NCBI GenBank assembly: GCA_947644715.1
Contig: CANSAP010000006.1
Location: forward strand, 1 to 64,000
Direction: 5' to 3'
DNA: 64,000 nt
DNA from: an uncultured Bacteroidales bacterium
Lineage (GTDB): Bacteria > Bacteroidota > Bacteroidia > Bacteroidales > Muribaculaceae
This document shows positions 48,938-58,507 of this stretch, in pieces (the first letter of the stretch is position 1; each line of letters begins with the position of its first letter). The notes under the pieces are model-generated. The model did no database searches. It was not told the DNA's origin and saw only the letters and a program-made list of their open reading frames with translations. The translations under genes and the position numbers were made by a program.

Positions 48938-50275
48938 ATGAAAACAATCGCAATTGACATTCAGCATGCCCTCTACTTCGCAGGCAAGGAGCGCTATGAA
49001 GCTCTTCAGCCCGCAGCCGTAAAGGGTCTTGAAAACCTTAACAATAACACCGGTGCCGGCAACGACTTCCACGGCTGGGTTAAGCTCCCCTCCGAAATCT
49101 CTCAGGCCGACATCGACGACATCAACGCCACCGCCGAAAAGCTCGCCGCCGGCTGCGACTACGTAGTCTGCATCGGCATCGGCGGCTCCTACCTCGGCGC
49201 CAAGGCTGTCATCGAAGCTCTCTCCGACTCTTTCGCAGCCTATGCCCCCAAGGGCAAGCACCCCAAGGTGCTCTTCGCAGGTCAGAACATCGGCGAAGAC
49301 TATCTCTCAGAGCTTCAGAAGTTCCTGGCCGACAAGCGCTTCGGCATCATCGTAATCTCCAAGAGCGGCACCACTACCGAACCCGCCATCGCCTTCCGTC
49401 TGCTCAAGGAGCAGCTTGAGAAGCAGGCAGGCAAAGATGCTGCCAAGGAGCTGATTGTTGCCATCACTGATGCCAAGAAGGGCGCTCTGCGCACCCTGGC
49501 CGACTCCGAAGGCTACAAGACTTTCATCATTCCCGACAACGTAGGTGGCCGCTTCTCCGTCCTCACCCCCGTGGGTCTGCTCCCCATCGCTGTGGCAGGC
49601 TTCCAAATCGACAAGCTCGTGGCCGGTGCCAAGGCTATGGAACAGACCACTCTTCACGCCACCCCCTCCAACCCTGCACTCGTCTATGCCATGATGCGCA
49701 ACGCCCTTTATGAGGATGGCAAGAAAATTGAGGTGCTCGTGAACTATCACCCCAAGCTCCACTACTTCGCTGAATGGTGGAAGCAGCTCTACGGCGAGAG
49801 CGAAGGCAAGGAGAACAAGGGCATCTTCCCCGCATCAGTTGACCTCACCACTGACCTTCACTCCATGGGTCAGTACCTCCAGGAGGGTGAGCGCACTCTG
49901 TTTGAGACCGTTATCTCCGTAGAAACCAGCAACTTCGAGCTGCGCATTCCCGGCGACAAGGACAACCTCGACGGTCTGAACTATCTGACCGGCCGCCGTG
50001 TGGACGAAGTCAACAAGATGGCTGAGCTGGGCACCCGCATCGCCCACGTAGAGGGTGGTGTGCCCGTCATCAAGCTCACCATTCCCCAGCTTGATGAGCA
50101 CACCCTCGGCGAGCTCATCTACTTCTTCGAGAAGGCTTGCGGCATCTCCGGCTACATCCTGGGGGTCAACCCCTTCAACCAGCCCGGCGTAGAGGCCTAC
50201 AAGAAAAACATGTTCGCCCTGCTCGAAAAGCCCGGCTACGAAGAAGCCACCAAAGCCATCCAGAGCAAAATCTGA
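48938..50275 (+). CDS. pgi: Glucose-6-phosphate isomerase
   Basis: [53 protein letters not shown]. Confidence 0.97.
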   Translation: MKTIAIDIQHALYFAGKERYEALQPAAVKGLENLNNNTGAGNDFHGWVKLPSEISQADIDDINATAEKLAAGCDYVVCIGIGGSYLGAKAVIEALSDSFAAYAPKGKHPKVLFAGQNIGEDYLSELQKFLADKRFGIIVISKSGTTTEPAIAFRLLKEQLEKQAGKDAAKELIVAITDAKKGALRTLADSEGYKTFIIPDNVGGRFSVLTPVGLLPIAVAGFQIDKLVAGAKAMEQTTLHATPSNPALVYAMMRNALYEDGKKIEVLVNYHPKLHYFAEWWKQLYGESEGKENKGIFPASVDLTTDLHSMGQYLQEGERTLFETVISVETSNFELRIPGDKDNLDGLNYLTGRRVDEVNKMAELGTRIAHVEGGVPVIKLTIPQLDEHTLGELIYFFEKACGISGYILGVNPFNQPGVEAYKKNMFALLEKPGYEEATKAIQSKI

Positions 50276-50344
50276 TAACCCTGATATATAGATAAATGAG
50301 TAGAGGTCGCTCAGCTGGGCGGCCTCTACTTGTTTTTGTTCATC

Positions 50345-50510
50345 TTAGAGTGTGTCTAAAAATATATGTTAAGACAGAGGCCGCAGCTTTAAGATGGCTT
50401 CAGTCATGCAGGTGAGGGAGCATAGCGGGCTATGCTCCCTCACCTTAGATGCAATTTCCCTAAAAATCAGCCGCCTCTGTCTTAACATATATATTTAGAC
50501 ACACTCTTAA
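50345..50510. repeat. Palindromic repeat element, copy B (inverted relative to copy A, lacking its centre)
   Basis: Left arm is the reverse complement of copy A right arm (about 223-312) and right arm is the reverse complement of copy A left arm; core hairpin ggtgagggagcatag cggg ctatgctccctcacc. Confidence 0.9.
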
Positions 50511-50586
50511 AGAGCGGCGAACAATCGGACGGCGGCGGCGTTATATAGGCATAAGACATTTTTAACTTTGACAAATATTGTAGATT

Positions 50587-51111
50587 ATGAAAAAACTGTT
50601 ACTCGCTCTCGCCGTCATGCTCGGATTCGGCATTTCGGCCTCAGCCCAGAAGGCTGAAATCCAACTCAACTATGGCGGCTATACTCAGATGGACTGCATG
50701 GACATGCATGACGGCTGGGGTGGTGTTAACAATGCTTGGGGCGCCGTGACCGCCGGTGTCAACTTCCGCGTGGCTCCCAAGTTCTGGATCGGTCCCTCCT
50801 ATTCATTCTCTTCCACTTCCACAAAGGGTGGCTCCAATGCAAGCCATATCGCCTACCACGTAATCATGCTCAACGCCCGCTATGAATACTGGCGCAACAG
50901 CATCGTAAAGCTCTACGGCCACGTAGGTCTCGGTGCCGACATCAGCTATATGCAGCCCAAGGGTGGCGACAATTTCTCGAAGGGCTACGTAGCCTTCCAG
51001 GTATCACCGCTCGGTGCTCAGGTTGACCTTAGCCGCAACGTCTCCATCTTCGGCGAAATCGGCTTCGGCGCCCAGGGTCTGGCTCAGGTCGGCTTCCGCT
51101 TCGGATTGTAA
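50587..51111 (+). CDS. Outer membrane beta-barrel protein
   Basis: Signal peptide MKKLLLALAVMLGFGISASAQ; alternating barrel strands; ends GFRFGL. Confidence 0.75.
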   Translation: MKKLLLALAVMLGFGISASAQKAEIQLNYGGYTQMDCMDMHDGWGGVNNAWGAVTAGVNFRVAPKFWIGPSYSFSSTSTKGGSNASHIAYHVIMLNARYEYWRNSIVKLYGHVGLGADISYMQPKGGDNFSKGYVAFQVSPLGAQVDLSRNVSIFGEIGFGAQGLAQVGFRFGL

Positions 51112-51180
51112 AAAAGACGTGATGCAACCAACCATAAAATATTACAGATAACAACCTTCATACATTAAGTATTTCTGCCG

Positions 51181-51224
51181 AATTCCCCGCCCTTCCGCTC
51201 AGTGGAGGGCGGGGAATTTTTTAT
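51181..51224 (+). terminator. Rho-independent terminator
   Basis: aattccccgccct / agggcggggaatt 13-bp stem followed by a T-tract. Confidence 0.85.
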
Positions 51225-51392
51225 TCCTTTTTAATCCACTTAACATCTTTTAACAAATTGGGAGGATGGAATTGTAGAATTCTAATTAAATTTGCACAAA
51301 ATTTCGAGTACACATCACGATTCTTTGTCTAAATTCTCTCCGCACTCGAAACGACTTCTTATGTTAACCTTCACATTTTCAATAGCTAACTA

Positions 51393-51916
51393 ATGAGAAA
51401 ATTAACAGTTATCCTCATTTCACTTTTAGCGTGTCTGTGCGTGGTGCCCGCATCCGCTGCCAAAAAGTATAAATGGACCTATGGCGACCATGCCCTTCAG
51501 GTGTACACTACCGGCCAGGGCAAAAACCGTACTCAACTCGTAAAGGCTTGGGCCGTTGCAAAGAATGCCGACAAGGCTATCGAGCAGGCAAAGATGGATG
51601 CCGTTTCCGCAGCCTGTTCACCGGTATCGGCTTCGATGAAAAGACCCACGGAATGGGTGTCTCAAACCTGCAACCCCTTGTAACTGAGGCTCAATACAAA
51701 GAATTTGAGTCACTCTTCCAGGAATTTTTCAAGACCGGCGAGTTCCTCAACTACGTGCGTGAAGTGAATGCTGCTTACCCCTCCGGCGAAAACAATGTGG
51801 CTGCTCCCGGCGGCCGTCGTGTGGGCGTGAACCTTGTGCTTGACTATCCGGCTCTCAACAAATGGCTGGAAGAAAACGGCGTGAAGAAAGGCCTTGGTGG
51901 TCACTTCCGCAACTAA
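51393..51916 (+). pseudogene. Secreted protein of envelope cluster, reading frame interrupted
   Basis: 51393 frame has signal peptide and ...QAKMDAVSAA; 51473 frame continues LFTGIGFDEKTHGMGVSNLQPLVTEAQ.... One extra C at 51613-51614 (GCAGCCTG to GCAGCCCTG) restores one continuous frame. Confidence 0.8.
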
Positions 51917-51944
51917 TATTATTAACTTAACTCCTTAACTATCA

Positions 51945-52910
51945 ATGAAAAAGATTTTTCTTTCCCTGATGCTTCTGCTGGCTGCCGGCATCACCGCTTA
52001 CGCTGCCGACGCCAAGAAGCCCAAACTGATGGTATTCCCCTCAGATGACTGGTGTGTAGCCAAAGGATATACCCTTCCCGGCACTCAGACCCCTGACTAT
52101 GAGAAGGCTCTTCAGGATGTTGACATGGATGGCGCCGTAGCCGTCATGGGTGACATCATGGCCGAAATGGGCTACGAGATGTTCTCGCTCAAGCAGGAGC
52201 TGAAGCAGATTCACACCGAAGATGCTTACAGCATGGCCGTTACCTCAAAGGCTGACGGCATGGTGCAGGAGAGCGACCGCGACCTCATCACCCGCAACGT
52301 GGGCTGTGACTTCATCGTGGAGCTTTCACTGCTCAACAAGCCTTTCGGCGCACGCCGCACAATCGAATTCAAGGCTCAGACTATCGACGCCGCTTCCCGC
52401 AAGATTCTGCATGGCGATATCGGCACCTCATCAGCCTCCTCCGCTCCCACCCCCATCCTCGTCAAAGAGGCCGTAGGTGGTTTCATCGACAATTTCTGCC
52501 ACAAGATTGACCTGGCTTTCACCAACATCGAGCAGAATGGCCGCGAAGGCTCAATCGTCTTCAAGATTGCCGACGACTGCCCCCTCTGCTTCGAGGATGA
52601 AGTGAGCATCGACGGCGAAAGCGGCGAGCTGGCCGAATATATCAACTACTGGCTTGAGGAGCACGCCGTGGACGGCAACTGCAACCTCAATCAGAAGAGC
52701 CGCGAGACCCTTCGCTTCGACCAGGTTCGCTTCCCGCTCTTCGCAGCGGTGGCTGCCGGCGGCTTCGGCTCCAAGAAGGGCAAAGTGAAGGCACAGACCA
52801 TGGAGAGCTTCGTGAAGCCCATCGAACGCGACCTGGCTCGCTTCGGAGTGAGTGTTACTTCAGTACCCATCGGCCAAGGTTCCGTGTACATCGTGCTCGG
52901 CGGCAAGTAA
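51945..52910 (+). CDS. Secreted hypothetical protein (possibly DUF6175-like)
   Basis: Signal peptide; KPKLMVFPSDDWCVAKGYTLPGTQTPDYEKALQDVDMDGAVAVMGDIMAEMGYEMFSLKQELKQI. Family name from memory. Confidence 0.6.
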   Translation: MKKIFLSLMLLLAAGITAYAADAKKPKLMVFPSDDWCVAKGYTLPGTQTPDYEKALQDVDMDGAVAVMGDIMAEMGYEMFSLKQELKQIHTEDAYSMAVTSKADGMVQESDRDLITRNVGCDFIVELSLLNKPFGARRTIEFKAQTIDAASRKILHGDIGTSSASSAPTPILVKEAVGGFIDNFCHKIDLAFTNIEQNGREGSIVFKIADDCPLCFEDEVSIDGESGELAEYINYWLEEHAVDGNCNLNQKSRETLRFDQVRFPLFAAVAAGGFGSKKGKVKAQTMESFVKPIERDLARFGVSVTSVPIGQGSVYIVLGGK

Positions 52911-52925
52911 TTCCGGCTTCAGCAT

Positions 52926-53861
52926 ATGAAGAAATTAGTTATCGTTCTGACCTTGGCGCTCGCCGCTCTCGGCCTGCGCGCCCAGTCAGCCCTTCCGGCT
53001 CAGGTCGTGCTCACCCCCTACGTGGTGCATGACGCCAACACTCCCAAGGCTGACCAGATTCTGCTCGACAAGCTTAATCGCATCGTAACCAAATATGGCG
53101 TGAGCGGAACCAACGACCTCGGTTCTCCGTTCATCATCACCGGCCATGCCATCGAGCTGAGCCGTGAGACCACCGCCACCGCTCCCCCGCACACAGCTGT
53201 GGACCTTTCGCTGACCCTCTACATCGGCAACGGTGAGGATGGTACTAAGTTCGCCACCTGCAACATGAACCTGCGCGGTGTGGGCAATTCTTTGGACGGA
53301 GCATACGCCGCCGCCTTCAAGAAAATCAATGTGAATGACCCCGAGCTGGCTGCAGCCATCGACGAGGGTCGCGCACGCATCGCCAAGTATTATGCCGAGG
53401 CAGGTCCGGGTCTCATCCGCAAGGCGGAGGCATTTGCCGGAGCCGGCAACTATGCTGATGCTTACGGAGTGCTGCTCCGCATACCGCCGGTTTGCCCCCA
53501 GTATGAGCAGGCTCAGCAGATGGTTCTCTCGCTCGTGCAGCAGGAGAGCGATGCCAATAACGGCGACATCATCGCTAAGGCTCGTGCGGCTTGGAGCGCC
53601 AACCCCAACGAGGCAGGTGCAGCCGAAGCCAAGCGTCTGTTGGCCGGCATGAGCAACGCCAGCAGCAAGATGCGCGCCTCTGCCGACGCCCTGATGAAGG
53701 AGATGGCCACTCGCCTCCAGAAGGTGGATGATGCCGAGCGTGCAGCCGATGCCAAGCGTGAGGCTAACGCCCATGCAGAGCGTCTGGCAGCTATCGACGG
53801 CGCCACCAAAGTTGCAGTGGCCAAGGCCAAGCAGCCTGTCTACAACATCTGGTGGTGGTAA
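52926..53861 (+). CDS. Secreted hypothetical protein of envelope cluster
   Basis: Signal peptide ALAALGLRAQ; VVLTPYVVHDANTPKADQILLDKLNRIVTKYGVSG; Ala-rich coiled C-terminus. Confidence 0.65.
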   Translation: MKKLVIVLTLALAALGLRAQSALPAQVVLTPYVVHDANTPKADQILLDKLNRIVTKYGVSGTNDLGSPFIITGHAIELSRETTATAPPHTAVDLSLTLYIGNGEDGTKFATCNMNLRGVGNSLDGAYAAAFKKINVNDPELAAAIDEGRARIAKYYAEAGPGLIRKAEAFAGAGNYADAYGVLLRIPPVCPQYEQAQQMVLSLVQQESDANNGDIIAKARAAWSANPNEAGAAEAKRLLAGMSNASSKMRASADALMKEMATRLQKVDDAERAADAKREANAHAERLAAIDGATKVAVAKAKQPVYNIWWW

Positions 53862-53890
53862 TCCCCTGATTTCTTTATTTCCCCTACACT

Positions 53891-53942
53891 CTGCATCCCC
53901 CTCACAGGGGGTGCAGTCGAATATTACGCCCTTCGGCGTAAT
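53891..53942 (+). other. Two adjacent intergenic hairpins
   Basis: ctgcatccccct/agggggtgcag (53891-53916, one bulge) and attacgcc cttc ggcgtaat (53923-53942); no T-tract. Confidence 0.75.
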
Positions 53943-53989
53943 GCTCCAAAAGACTAAACTACTATTAACCAACTAATTAACCCACTTTT

Positions 53990-55492
53990 ATGAACAAAAC
54001 ACTCCGACTCGCCCTCGGCCTGCTGCTGATGGCTGTCATCACGCCTTTGGCATGGGGTGCCAAGCCTTTCTACGACTCCAAGAGCTGGATCGTGAATGTG
54101 GCCGGCGACGCCCAGTTCCTTAAGGACAACGGATTTGGCACCAAAGTATATGACCTTGGTGAACTCGGCCTGAAAGTGCCTAATCTGCTCACTCAGATTC
54201 CCGACACCACAGTGTGCAAGGAGATTGCCGCCCAACTGACCCGCGAGGGCTACGGCAAGAAAGTAATCGACGCTCTGACCGACGGTGGCAAGGGTGAAAG
54301 CATGCTTCTCAAGGAGGCTCTCTGGAATGCTCAGAAGCAGGACCTGGAGTTCGCCAGCGAGACTGCGAATGCAGCTGCCGGCCAGGATGTATCCCAGCTC
54401 GTGGCCGAGGATTACCTCCCCATCCTGACTCACAACTACATCGTGCTGACCTATAAGAATCCCGTGCAGATTAAGGACAGCAAGACCGGTGCTATACGCA
54501 CTGAATATGTGCCCTACTATGCAATCTTCCGTGTTGACGTGACCAACGAAGAGGCTTTCGATATCATGTCACACCTGGGTGACCCCATCTACAACGACAT
54601 GAAGTTCCCCGTTTCCTACTGCTACTCCGGCAAATGGGAAGAGGACAAGACCGAGGCTAAGATTGCCAAGAACGTGCCCGACCTGGCAGTTCGCGGCGTT
54701 CTGCTTCAGCGTAACCCCGCCCGCATCAGCATGGGTGAGAACGTAGGCATGAAGAAGGGTGACCTCGTGAGCATCTACTCACAGCAAGTTGACGCCAACG
54801 GCAACCCCTTCTCTAAGCGTATCAGCCGCGCCCGCGTATGCGGCGTATGGGATGAAGAGGCTCAGGTGAACTTCGTGGCCGGCACCGCCGGTAACCGTAA
54901 GAACGGCGACATCGTCGTGCGCACTCCCGACTCCCGCCAGTTCATCGGCATCCAGGCTTCCTACGGCACTCACACTTGGGGTGGTCAGATTGTCTATGAC
55001 TACGAGTTTGACTACACCCGCTCCGGCATCGTGCACCACCTGCTCGCTGACCTGGCCTTCAATATGACCGACCACCCCGGCGACAAGTTCATCACTTCAA
55101 AGGATCCCTACAACTGGCGCAAGGCTCCCTGGTTCGCCAACATCGGTGTAGGTTACGGTATCGGCAAGACCTTCCTGGGCTACCTCGACGTAATGCCTTA
55201 CGTAATGGCACAGTATGAAATGAGCCTTATGATGAAGAGCGACTTCGGCTTGGGCGATGCAACCGGCGACACTAAGGATTCCAGCATGCCCATGGGCAGC
55301 GCCCTCCGTGTTCCCGTTGGTCTGCGTCTGGCTGCCAACGTGGCTTACCCCGTGCGCATCATCCTCGATGCAGGCTACGCTTTCAACGTTGGCTTCGGCG
55401 AGGACTATGACATCATCAAGCAGACTAACAAGTTCATGGGCGTTAAGCGTAACGGCCTCTTCATCAACCTCGGTGTAGCATTCGGCTTCTAA
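53990..55492 (+). CDS. Outer membrane protein with periplasmic N-terminal domain, paralog 1
   Basis: Signal peptide; FYDSKSWIVNVAGDAQFL; GENVGMKKGDLVSIYSQ (FlgT/CsgG-associated-like loop); barrel-like C-terminus ending GVAFGF. Confidence 0.7.
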   Translation: MNKTLRLALGLLLMAVITPLAWGAKPFYDSKSWIVNVAGDAQFLKDNGFGTKVYDLGELGLKVPNLLTQIPDTTVCKEIAAQLTREGYGKKVIDALTDGGKGESMLLKEALWNAQKQDLEFASETANAAAGQDVSQLVAEDYLPILTHNYIVLTYKNPVQIKDSKTGAIRTEYVPYYAIFRVDVTNEEAFDIMSHLGDPIYNDMKFPVSYCYSGKWEEDKTEAKIAKNVPDLAVRGVLLQRNPARISMGENVGMKKGDLVSIYSQQVDANGNPFSKRISRARVCGVWDEEAQVNFVAGTAGNRKNGDIVVRTPDSRQFIGIQASYGTHTWGGQIVYDYEFDYTRSGIVHHLLADLAFNMTDHPGDKFITSKDPYNWRKAPWFANIGVGYGIGKTFLGYLDVMPYVMAQYEMSLMMKSDFGLGDATGDTKDSSMPMGSALRVPVGLRLAANVAYPVRIILDAGYAFNVGFGEDYDIIKQTNKFMGVKRNGLFINLGVAFGF

Positions 55493-55516
55493 TACACATA
55501 ACACGCAATTAAGACA

Positions 55517-55915
55517 ATGAAAGTTCTCAATAAAATCATGCGCCACGCCATGTGGCTGCTCATCGCAGTGCCCGCACTCTCTTTCACTCTGCAGAGCTGC
55601 AAAAGCGATGACGAGATGTACCTCAAGAACATCTATCCCAAAGAGATGACTATGACCGTTAACGAAATCCGTCCCGTGATGGAAATCGCTGAATGGCTCC
55701 AGAAGGATCTCGAAAAGAGTGACGGCGAATTCTATTCCATCCCTGAAGCTCTGGCCAAGATTGACGCCTACCGCATTGATAACGAAGACGTAATCATCGG
55801 CGGCCAAGTTAACGGCGTTGACTGCGTGCAGGCTATCAAGGAAGGCTCTGCCAACATCGAAGTGCTCGATGAGGAGGAAGAGGTGCTCTACACTATCCAC
55901 GTAACAGTTATCTAA
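55517..55915 (+). CDS. Small Ig-like (Big-type) lipoprotein, paralog 1
   Basis: Lipobox LQSCKSDDEM; KEMTMTVNEIRPV...CVQAIKEGSANIEVLDEEEEVLYTIHVTVI. Confidence 0.65.
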   Translation: MKVLNKIMRHAMWLLIAVPALSFTLQSCKSDDEMYLKNIYPKEMTMTVNEIRPVMEIAEWLQKDLEKSDGEFYSIPEALAKIDAYRIDNEDVIIGGQVNGVDCVQAIKEGSANIEVLDEEEEVLYTIHVTVI

Positions 55916-55989
55916 CCCCAATATTACAGCCTTAAGCGAGAGAGGGAGCGAAGAGTAATCTGCGTTTCCTCTCTCCGTTTCGCATTACA

Positions 55990-57456
55990 ATGAATAAATT
56001 TCTACGCCTAAGTTTCCTTATGCTTCTGACGGCCATGGTGCTTCTTCCGGCCAAGGGAGCTAAAGTTTTCTACGACTCCAAGAGCTGGATTGTGAATGTG
56101 GCCGGCGACCCGCAGTTCCTGATTAACAACGGTTTTAAGTCAAAGGTCAACCCTATTGAGTCGCTGACCGTTCCGTATCTTCTCACATCCATTCCCACTG
56201 AGGCCAATTGCCAACGGATTGCGCGCGACCTCACGGAGCAGGGATACGGTAAAAAATTTATTGACGCCCTGACCGAAAACGGCACTTCTGACACATATCT
56301 GAAAAAACTCGCTCTCTGGAATGCCAACAAGCAGGACATCGAGTTTGGCGCGGAGAATCTGCGTGCCGACAATCCGGATGCGCTTGAGACGCTGCTGGCC
56401 GACGACTATGAGCCTATCCTTCAGAATAACTTCATTGTGCTCACCCACACCGCCTGCACCACTAATAAGAACGGCAAGCAGACCTGCGTGACTTACTACG
56501 CCATCTTCCATGTGGATGTAACGAAGGAGGAGGCCTTCGACATTGTGGCTCACATCGGCGACCCGCTTTATAAGGATATGAAATTCCCCGTCTCCTATGT
56601 TTACTCAGGCACGTATAGCGAGGATGATACGGAAGCACAAATAGCCAAGCATGTGCCTGCCCTGGCTGTGCGCGGCGTGCTGCTGCGCCGTCACCCGGCC
56701 CGAATCTCCATCGGTGAGAATGCAGGAATACAGAAGGGTGACCTGGTCTCCATCTACAGTCAGCGCTCCGACAAAGATGGCAATCAATACTCCAAGCGCA
56801 TCAGCCGCGCCCGCGTATGCGGAGTGTGGGGTGACGAGGCCCAGGTGAACTTCGAGGCCGGTACGGCCGGCAACCGTAAGAACGGCGACGTGGTGGTGCG
56901 CACTCCTGACAGCCATTACCGCTGGGGTATCAAGGCTACTTACATGCCTCACGTCTGGGGTGGTGAAATCTTCATGGATGGCAAATCAGGCTTTACCCGC
57001 TCCGGCATAATTCACCACATGCTCCTGGGGCTGGGCTTCAGCATGACCGACCACCCCGGCGACAAATATGTTGTGCTCGACCGCAACGGCGAATTCCAGG
57101 CTCCGATGTTCGCCAACATCGGCCTCGGCTACGGTATCGGCAAGACCTTCCTCGGCTTCATGGATGTAATGCCCTTCTTCATGGTGCAATACGAGGCCGG
57201 CTTCATGCTCTCGAAATTCTCCGATCTGCTTGACGAGGATGAGACCAAAGGCTCGGCGCCCTTTGCCTCCTCAGTGCGAATCCCCATCGGCCTGCGCCTG
57301 AGCTTCAACCTCTCCTATCCCTGTAAGATATTCGTGGAGGGTGGCTACGCAGCCCGCCTTGGTTTCGGCGATGATGACAAAATCATCAAGCAGGCCTGTG
57401 AGTATCAGGGAGCAAAGCGCTCAGGAGTGTTCGTAAACCTTGGTTTCATCTTCTAA
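55990..57456 (+). CDS. Outer membrane protein with periplasmic N-terminal domain, paralog 2
   Basis: Extensive similarity to 53990-55492: FYDSKSWIVNVAGDPQFL, GENAGIQKGDLVSIYSQRSDKDGNQYSKRISRARVCGVWGDEAQVNFEAGTAGNRKNGDVVVRTPDS. Confidence 0.75.
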   Translation: MNKFLRLSFLMLLTAMVLLPAKGAKVFYDSKSWIVNVAGDPQFLINNGFKSKVNPIESLTVPYLLTSIPTEANCQRIARDLTEQGYGKKFIDALTENGTSDTYLKKLALWNANKQDIEFGAENLRADNPDALETLLADDYEPILQNNFIVLTHTACTTNKNGKQTCVTYYAIFHVDVTKEEAFDIVAHIGDPLYKDMKFPVSYVYSGTYSEDDTEAQIAKHVPALAVRGVLLRRHPARISIGENAGIQKGDLVSIYSQRSDKDGNQYSKRISRARVCGVWGDEAQVNFEAGTAGNRKNGDVVVRTPDSHYRWGIKATYMPHVWGGEIFMDGKSGFTRSGIIHHMLLGLGFSMTDHPGDKYVVLDRNGEFQAPMFANIGLGYGIGKTFLGFMDVMPFFMVQYEAGFMLSKFSDLLDEDETKGSAPFASSVRIPIGLRLSFNLSYPCKIFVEGGYAARLGFGDDDKIIKQACEYQGAKRSGVFVNLGFIF

Positions 57457-57475
57457 CCTCACAAGATTCACTACT

Positions 57476-58084
57476 ATGATACAAATAAAAAAAATCATAA
57501 GTGCTCTCGCCATGCTCATGCTGGCACTTCCACTAATAACGCTCCAGAGCTGCAAGAGCGACGAGGATGACCTCATCCGTAACGTTTTTGACATTCCGAC
57601 GGAACTTTCTGTAACGTATGGAGAAAGCACACCGATTATGGCACTCAAAACTGACATGGAAGACCAATTGGTATTTCCTTCCAACGCTCTGAATTTCACG
57701 TCAGTGTCTGAGGATGAGTCAATTGTCAAGATGGTTTCACCTATGACTGCTGAAGCCGTAGGTATCGGCTTCTCAAATGTAAAAATCTACAACAGCAATA
57801 ATGAGGAGATTGCAACCGTGCGCATCACGGTAAATCCCACTCATGAAGTGACCATCAAAGTAGGCGAGACAGTCCGCATCAAGGATATACTCGGATCCCT
57901 GGCTACTACGCAGACCATCTCAAATATGCTTCCCGATGATGCAAATATTGCAACCGTAACATGGGTCGGAGCATATGCCTGTATCAAAGGAGTAAGCCCC
58001 GGTGTAACATACGTAGGAGTAAAAGGCTATAACCCCGACTATAGCCGCCATCCCGTAATGATAAAAGTTACCGTAGAGCCGTAA
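57476..58084 (+). CDS. Ig-like (Big-type) lipoprotein, paralog 2
   Basis: ATG at 57476; lipobox LQSCKSDEDD as in paralog 1; PTELSVTYGESTPI..., VKVTVEP-like end. Confidence 0.65.
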   Translation: MIQIKKIISALAMLMLALPLITLQSCKSDEDDLIRNVFDIPTELSVTYGESTPIMALKTDMEDQLVFPSNALNFTSVSEDESIVKMVSPMTAEAVGIGFSNVKIYNSNNEEIATVRITVNPTHEVTIKVGETVRIKDILGSLATTQTISNMLPDDANIATVTWVGAYACIKGVSPGVTYVGVKGYNPDYSRHPVMIKVTVEP

Positions 58085-58092
58085 CTCACAAG

Positions 58093-58156
58093 CTCATCAA
58101 ATAAACCGCAGGCCGCCTCCCGACTCGGGGAAGCGGCCTGCGGTTTATTTGATGAG
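58093..58156. terminator. Bidirectional-type hairpin, copy 1
   Basis: ctcatcaaataaaccgcaggccgc and its perfect 24-nt reverse complement gcggcctgcggtttatttgatgag, 16-nt loop. Confidence 0.85.
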
Positions 58157-58184
58157 GCGCGTTGTCAGATGAAGAGGCGGCGGG
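58108..58184. repeat. Direct repeat copy 1 of terminator plus pfkA 3' tail
   Basis: About 77 bp, roughly 95 percent identical to 59003-59079 (offset 895 bp). Confidence 0.9.
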
Positions 58185-58307
58185 GCAATCGTCTTATGCT
58201 TGATGCTGCATCGGTTTCCCTATCGTAGAAAACTTTCACACACATGTTATTGTTAAATTCATAGATAAGGGGCTGAACGTTTTTTTGTATTTTTTCTATC
58301 AAATAAA

Positions 58308-58339
58308 TTTGCGCTGAACGATTTTTTCTCTTAACTTTG
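58308..58339 (+). promoter_or_regulatory. Bacteroidetes-type promoter for the two-ORF cassette
   Basis: TTTG 58308-58311, 20-nt spacer, TAACTTTG 58332-58339. Confidence 0.65.
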
Positions 58340-58364
58340 CAAATGAATCATATCAATAACAAAT

Positions 58365-58496
58365 ATGAAACCGACTGACACCATCCGCATTTCGCATCCG
58401 TCGGCTGCCTTAGTCGCATTCATTACGGATGCCCGTCGCCGTAAGGGCGACCGTATTGAGTCCATGCGTCAAGAATTTCTCAAAAAACAGAAATAA
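58365..58496 (+). CDS. Small ORF (43 aa) preceding 58508 gene
   Basis: MKPTDTIRISHPSAALVAFITDARRRKGDRIESMRQEFLKKQK; below the ORF-track size cut-off; sits 25 nt downstream of a promoter and 11 nt before the next ORF. Confidence 0.6.
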   Translation: MKPTDTIRISHPSAALVAFITDARRRKGDRIESMRQEFLKKQK

Positions 58497-58507
58497 CGCA
58501 GAGGCAT

